Shown: piece after piece, positions 5,817 to 8,254 of the stretch | Numbering within the stretch: position 1 is the stretch's first letter | Layout: each line of letters opens with the position of its first letter | Source: Aquifex sp. | GTDB taxonomy: Bacteria > Aquificota > Aquificia > Aquificales > Aquificaceae | NCBI GenBank assembly: GCA_003978875.1 | Contig: QNXQ01000005.1 | Span: 1-8,254, forward strand | Reading direction: 5' to 3' | Length of the DNA stretch: 8,254 nt | Notes under the pieces: generated by a model | Databases searched by the model: none | What the model saw: only the letters and a program-made list of their open reading frames with translations | Told to the model about the DNA's origin: nothing | Made by a program: the position numbers and the translations under genes

Positions 5817-6708
5817 TTATTTCAACCCTCCTAAGTGTTTTCTTACACTCTTCAAAAGCTTCGGGACAACGTGGATAAAAGGGACAACCTTCCTCAGGAA
5901 TTTCATACTCTTCCTCTAAAGTATCAACAGGCTTTCTTTCCCTCGGGTGTTTTGCCGGCAGATTACTGAGGAGAAACTTAGTGTAGGGGTGTAAGGGGTT
6001 TTCTAACACCTCACGCTTTTTTCCAAGCTCCATCAATATACCTGAGTATATCACTGCAACCCTATGAGCTATTTTTTCTACCACACGAATATCATGGGTG
6101 ATAAAAATAAACGCTATACCCTTTTGGTTCAGCTCTTTAAAGAGCTTTAATATTTCTTCCTGAATGGAAACATCCAGAGAAGCCGTAGGTTCATCTGCAA
6201 CTATTAATTCGGGATTTAAAACAATAGCCCTTGCTATAGCTACCCTTTGAGCTTGACCTCCTGAAAGTTGCAACGGCTTTCTTTCGAGGATTTCAAAGGG
6301 AAGATTTACCTTTGCAATTGCCTCTTTAACCTTTTCTTTTCTGTTTTTCTCTCCGTGTACTATTAAAGGCTCTTCTACAACTTCTTCTACCTTCATTCTG
6401 GGATTTAGGGAAGTTCTCGGGTCTTGGAAAACCACCGATACTTTACGCGTATACTCTTTACCCATTGCAAATATATCTTTACCTCTGAACAATATCTTTC
6501 CCTCGGTAGGTTTTTCCAATCTAAGAATTATTTTTCCCAAAGTACTCTTTCCTGAACCGCTTTCTCCCACAACAGCCAGGATTTCACTTTTATAGATATT
6601 TAGGGATATATTCCTGAGTGCATAAAAATCCCTCTTCCTGAAAAATCCCGCCTTTACCTTGTAAACTTTCGTAAGATTCCTGATTTCAAGAAGTGTATCC
6701 CTATTCAT
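5785..6708 (-). CDS. Oligopeptide/dipeptide-type ABC transporter ATP-binding protein (OppF/DppF-like)
   Basis: This 307-residue cytoplasmic ATPase subunit powers peptide- or nickel-type ABC importers. It has Walker A GESGSGKST at 48-56, the Q-loop VFQDPRTSLNPRM at 93-105, signature LSGGQ at 148-152, Walker B LIVADEP at 168-174, and the H-loop His at 205 (FITHDIRVV). It also has the C-terminal oligo_HPY extension HPYTKFLLSNLPA at 240-252. The tail cysteines C275, C281, C288 and C304 (CPFYPRCPEAFEEC, then VACNLY) match the family motif; a 4Fe-4S cluster has been reported there for a DppD homologue. Substrate is unknown, and no permease or binding-protein gene is in the window, so it must pair with subunits encoded elsewhere. 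The ATG lies 6 bp after the hemN stop with no clear Shine-Dalgarno, suggesting coupled translation. Its 3' end carries the ribosome binding site of the next gene. Confidence 0.92.
   Translation of the reverse strand: MNRDTLLEIRNLTKVYKVKAGFFRKRDFYALRNISLNIYKSEILAVVGESGSGKSTLGKIILRLEKPTEGKILFRGKDIFAMGKEYTRKVSVVFQDPRTSLNPRMKVEEVVEEPLIVHGEKNRKEKVKEAIAKVNLPFEILERKPLQLSGGQAQRVAIARAIVLNPELIVADEPTASLDVSIQEEILKLFKELNQKGIAFIFITHDIRVVEKIAHRVAVIYSGILMELGKKREVLENPLHPYTKFLLSNLPAKHPRERKPVDTLEEEYEIPEEGCPFYPRCPEAFEECKKTLRRVEINGRTVACNLY
5826..5832 (-). promoter_or_regulatory. Shine-Dalgarno of the CNNM/CBS gene, inside the ABC gene
   Basis: Minus-strand AGGAGGG lies 9 nt before the ATG at 5816, inside the 3' coding end of the ABC ATPase. 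It supports the start that gives a 32-bp gene overlap. Confidence 0.7.
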
Positions 6709-6714
6709 TTAATC

Positions 6715-8085
6715 TTAGATAGTCCGTGAGAACTTCAGTTCCCTCTTTTTTCTCAGATGTGCATCAAAGACCATGGCAACGTTCCTGATAAGCAGTCTTC
6801 CGACGGGAAGAATTCTTATCTTGTCTTCTTCAATCTTTATAAGTCCATCCTCCTCCATTTCTTTTAGTTCTTCCAGTTCCCTTTCGAAGTAGTCTTTAAA
6901 ATCTATTTCAAACATATTTTCTATCTTTTTAAAGTCCACTCCGAGATTACACATTATATCCATAATTACTTCTCTCCTTATGAAATCGTCTTCACTTAGG
7001 ATGTATCCTCTGAATATGGGTATTTCTCCTTTATCAACGGCGTTATTATACTCCCTCAGGGTCTTGAAGTTCTGGAAGTAGGAATCATAGAGCATACCTA
7101 TTGAAGTAGCTCCGAAACCTAAAAGCTCTACTCCCTTCTTGGTGGTGTACCCTTGAAAGTTTCTCCATAGCTCTCCTTTTCTTTGAGCTACTGCAAGCTC
7201 ATCGTGAGGTTTTGCAAAGTGGTCCATCCCTATGTAAACGTATCCCGCTGATTGGAATTTATCTATTATCATCTCGAGAATTCTCAGTTTCTCCTCTGCT
7301 GAGGGTAACGATTCTTTAGGAAGAAGTTGTTGGTGAGGCTTAACATCGGGTATGTAGGCAAAACTGTAAGTTGCTATTCTATCGGGATTGAGCTCTATAA
7401 CTTTCTCTACGGTTTCTTCAAAACTTTCCTTAGTCTGATAAGGAAGCCCGTAAATAAGGTCTACATTTATACTTTCAAAACCTGTTTCCCTTAGTTTTTC
7501 TATTTTTTCCTTGATAAGCTCGTAGGGTTGAATCCTGTTTACCGCACGCTGGACTTTAGGATTTAAATCTTGAATTCCTAGGCTTACTCTGTTGAAACCG
7601 ACTTCCTTAATCGTTTTTATTTGTTCATCCGTAAGGTAGCGAGGGTCAAGTTCGATTGAAATCTCGGCATTTTCATCTATGGGAAATCTTTTAACTATTT
7701 CTTCGAAAAAGACTTTAATTTGCTCGGGCTCAAGGTAGTTGGGTGTTCCTCCTCCCCAATGGAGCTGAACTACCTTTCTATCCTTATCCAAGTATTGCGA
7801 TACGAGTTCCATCTCCCTGTAAACCCTTTCAAGATACGGAACCTCTATTCCCTTTCTATGGGAAATTATTACGTTACAACCGCAGTATAAACATCTTTGT
7901 TCACAAAAAGGTATGTGAAAGTAGAGGGATAAAGGAGTTTTCCTCTGATTGCTCTCTATTAGTTTCTTAATGTAGTGTTTCGAATTTACTTCTTGGGTAA
8001 ACTCCGTTGCAGGAGGATAACTCGTATACCTCGGCCCGGGACGGTCGTATTTCTTGATGAGTTCTTTATTAAACTCAGCTTTCAT
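6715..8085 (-). CDS. hemN: Oxygen-independent coproporphyrinogen III oxidase/dehydrogenase HemN
   Basis: HemN is a radical SAM enzyme that decarboxylates two propionates of coproporphyrinogen III to give protoporphyrinogen IX in heme synthesis without O2, in the cytoplasm. The 456 residues match full-length HemN. Diagnostic parts are the N-terminal RPGPRYTSYPPATEF at 15-29, the cluster motif CEQRCLYCGCN at 61-71 (C61, C65, C68 bind the 4Fe-4S; the extra Cys70 in CGCN marks true HemN and not HemW/ChuW paralogues), GGGTP at 111-115, NFQGYTT at 309-315, GFGATSIG at 323-330, and the C-terminal domain RNVAMVFDAHLR at 434-445. The gene heads the tightly packed run. It starts 39 bp after an unrelated upstream stop, and a candidate promoter sits in that gap. 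No Shine-Dalgarno precedes the ATG. Confidence 0.96.
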   Translation of the reverse strand: MKAEFNKELIKKYDRPGPRYTSYPPATEFTQEVNSKHYIKKLIESNQRKTPLSLYFHIPFCEQRCLYCGCNVIISHRKGIEVPYLERVYREMELVSQYLDKDRKVVQLHWGGGTPNYLEPEQIKVFFEEIVKRFPIDENAEISIELDPRYLTDEQIKTIKEVGFNRVSLGIQDLNPKVQRAVNRIQPYELIKEKIEKLRETGFESINVDLIYGLPYQTKESFEETVEKVIELNPDRIATYSFAYIPDVKPHQQLLPKESLPSAEEKLRILEMIIDKFQSAGYVYIGMDHFAKPHDELAVAQRKGELWRNFQGYTTKKGVELLGFGATSIGMLYDSYFQNFKTLREYNNAVDKGEIPIFRGYILSEDDFIRREVIMDIMCNLGVDFKKIENMFEIDFKDYFERELEELKEMEEDGLIKIEEDKIRILPVGRLLIRNVAMVFDAHLRKKRELKFSRTI

Positions 8086-8094
8086 TATGAAAAT

Positions 8095-8123
8095 AATATA
8101 TAGATTTATACGCTGGGTGAGAA
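8095..8123 (-). promoter_or_regulatory. Candidate promoter for hemN and the genes after it
   Basis: On the minus strand, TTCTCA (8123-8118) and TATATT (8100-8095) are separated by 17 bp, matching the consensus at 4/6 and 5/6. Nine bases follow before the hemN ATG, predicting a leader of only about 2-3 nt and agreeing with the absence of a Shine-Dalgarno. It lies just after the stop of the upstream gene. The call rests on pattern match only; the region is A+T-rich and other -10-like hexamers (TATAAA, TATTAT) overlap it. Confidence 0.38.
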
Positions 8124-8124
8124 A

Positions 8125-8254
8125 TTAAGTGGAAATAAAGGAAGCGACACCTAAAGCGGAGAGGTAAACAAGCAAACAAATAAAATTTCTCCAGCCACTC
8201 AATTCTAAGAATCTTACTTTTGAAAACAGTCCTTCAACTCTTTGCCTTACAGAC
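8125..8254 (-). CDS. C-terminal end of an unidentified protein with a hydrophobic terminal segment (partial)
   Basis: A minus-strand frame is open from the right window edge to the TAA at 8127-8125, giving 42 residues. They begin SVRQRVEGLFSKVRF and end in a hydrophobic stretch, roughly residues 24-40 (FICLLVYLSALGVASFI), like a C-terminal transmembrane helix after a basic amphipathic segment. It lies on the same strand as hemN, 39 bp upstream of it, and ends at a natural stop, as expected of a preceding gene. I do not recognise the family and the piece is too short to assign one. A chance open frame of this length is possible. Confidence 0.5.
   Translation of the reverse strand, partial: SVRQRVEGLFSKVRFLELSGWRNFICLLVYLSALGVASFIST

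Noticed and set aside
8088..8129. Tiny plus-strand ORF (ATG at 8088, 13 codons) in the hemN upstream gap
   Set aside because: It is too short, overlaps the candidate hemN promoter and the stop of the upstream gene, and has no ribosome binding site.

Overview
The window looks like ordinary chromosomal sequence from a thermophilic bacterium, most likely an Aquificaceae member close to Aquifex. This is an inference. The proteins are rich in Lys, Glu and Ile, intergenic gaps are tiny, and functionally unrelated housekeeping genes are strung together on one strand, which is typical of Aquifex. The ThiL protein in particular recalls the Aquifex one from memory. No search was possible, so the species is not established.

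Layout. At the left edge, on the minus strand, is the 5' end of gltD (1-493), the iron-sulfur small subunit of glutamate synthase. A 38-bp gap holding a 17-bp perfect palindrome separates it from a divergent plus-strand DedA/VTT-family membrane protein gene (532-1002). Everything to the right is on the minus strand, transcribed from high to low coordinates: the 3' end of an unknown gene with a hydrophobic C-terminus (8125-8254), hemN (6715-8085), an oligopeptide-type ABC ATPase (5785-6708), a CNNM/CBS-domain membrane protein (4548-5816), thiL (3628-4551), a prepilin-like protein (3147-3668), purC (2437-3144), an HU-type nucleoid protein (2126-2395) and a GT4-like glycosyltransferase (983-2095). 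The glycosyltransferase runs tail-to-tail into the dedA-like gene with a 20-bp overlap.

How the genes work together. The junctions from hemN to purC are 6 bp, a 32-bp overlap, a 4-bp ATGA overlap, a 41-bp overlap and 2 bp, so these genes are almost certainly co-transcribed and partly translationally coupled. Gaps of 41 and 30 bp then lead to HU and the glycosyltransferase. Their products serve unrelated tasks: heme synthesis, transport, cation homeostasis or membrane function, thiamine activation, a pilus or secretion-like filament, purine synthesis, DNA packaging and glycan synthesis. The strongest unexplained signal is the gltD/dedA gap, where a Fur-like 7-1-7 palindrome overlaps candidate promoter elements for both genes. 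Neither gene has a visible Shine-Dalgarno, and both candidate -10 boxes would start transcription at or next to the start codon.

No RNA gene, mobile element, CRISPR array, phage signature or convincing intrinsic terminator was seen, and there is no gene-free stretch longer than 300 bases. I did not find a coherent novel multi-gene system.
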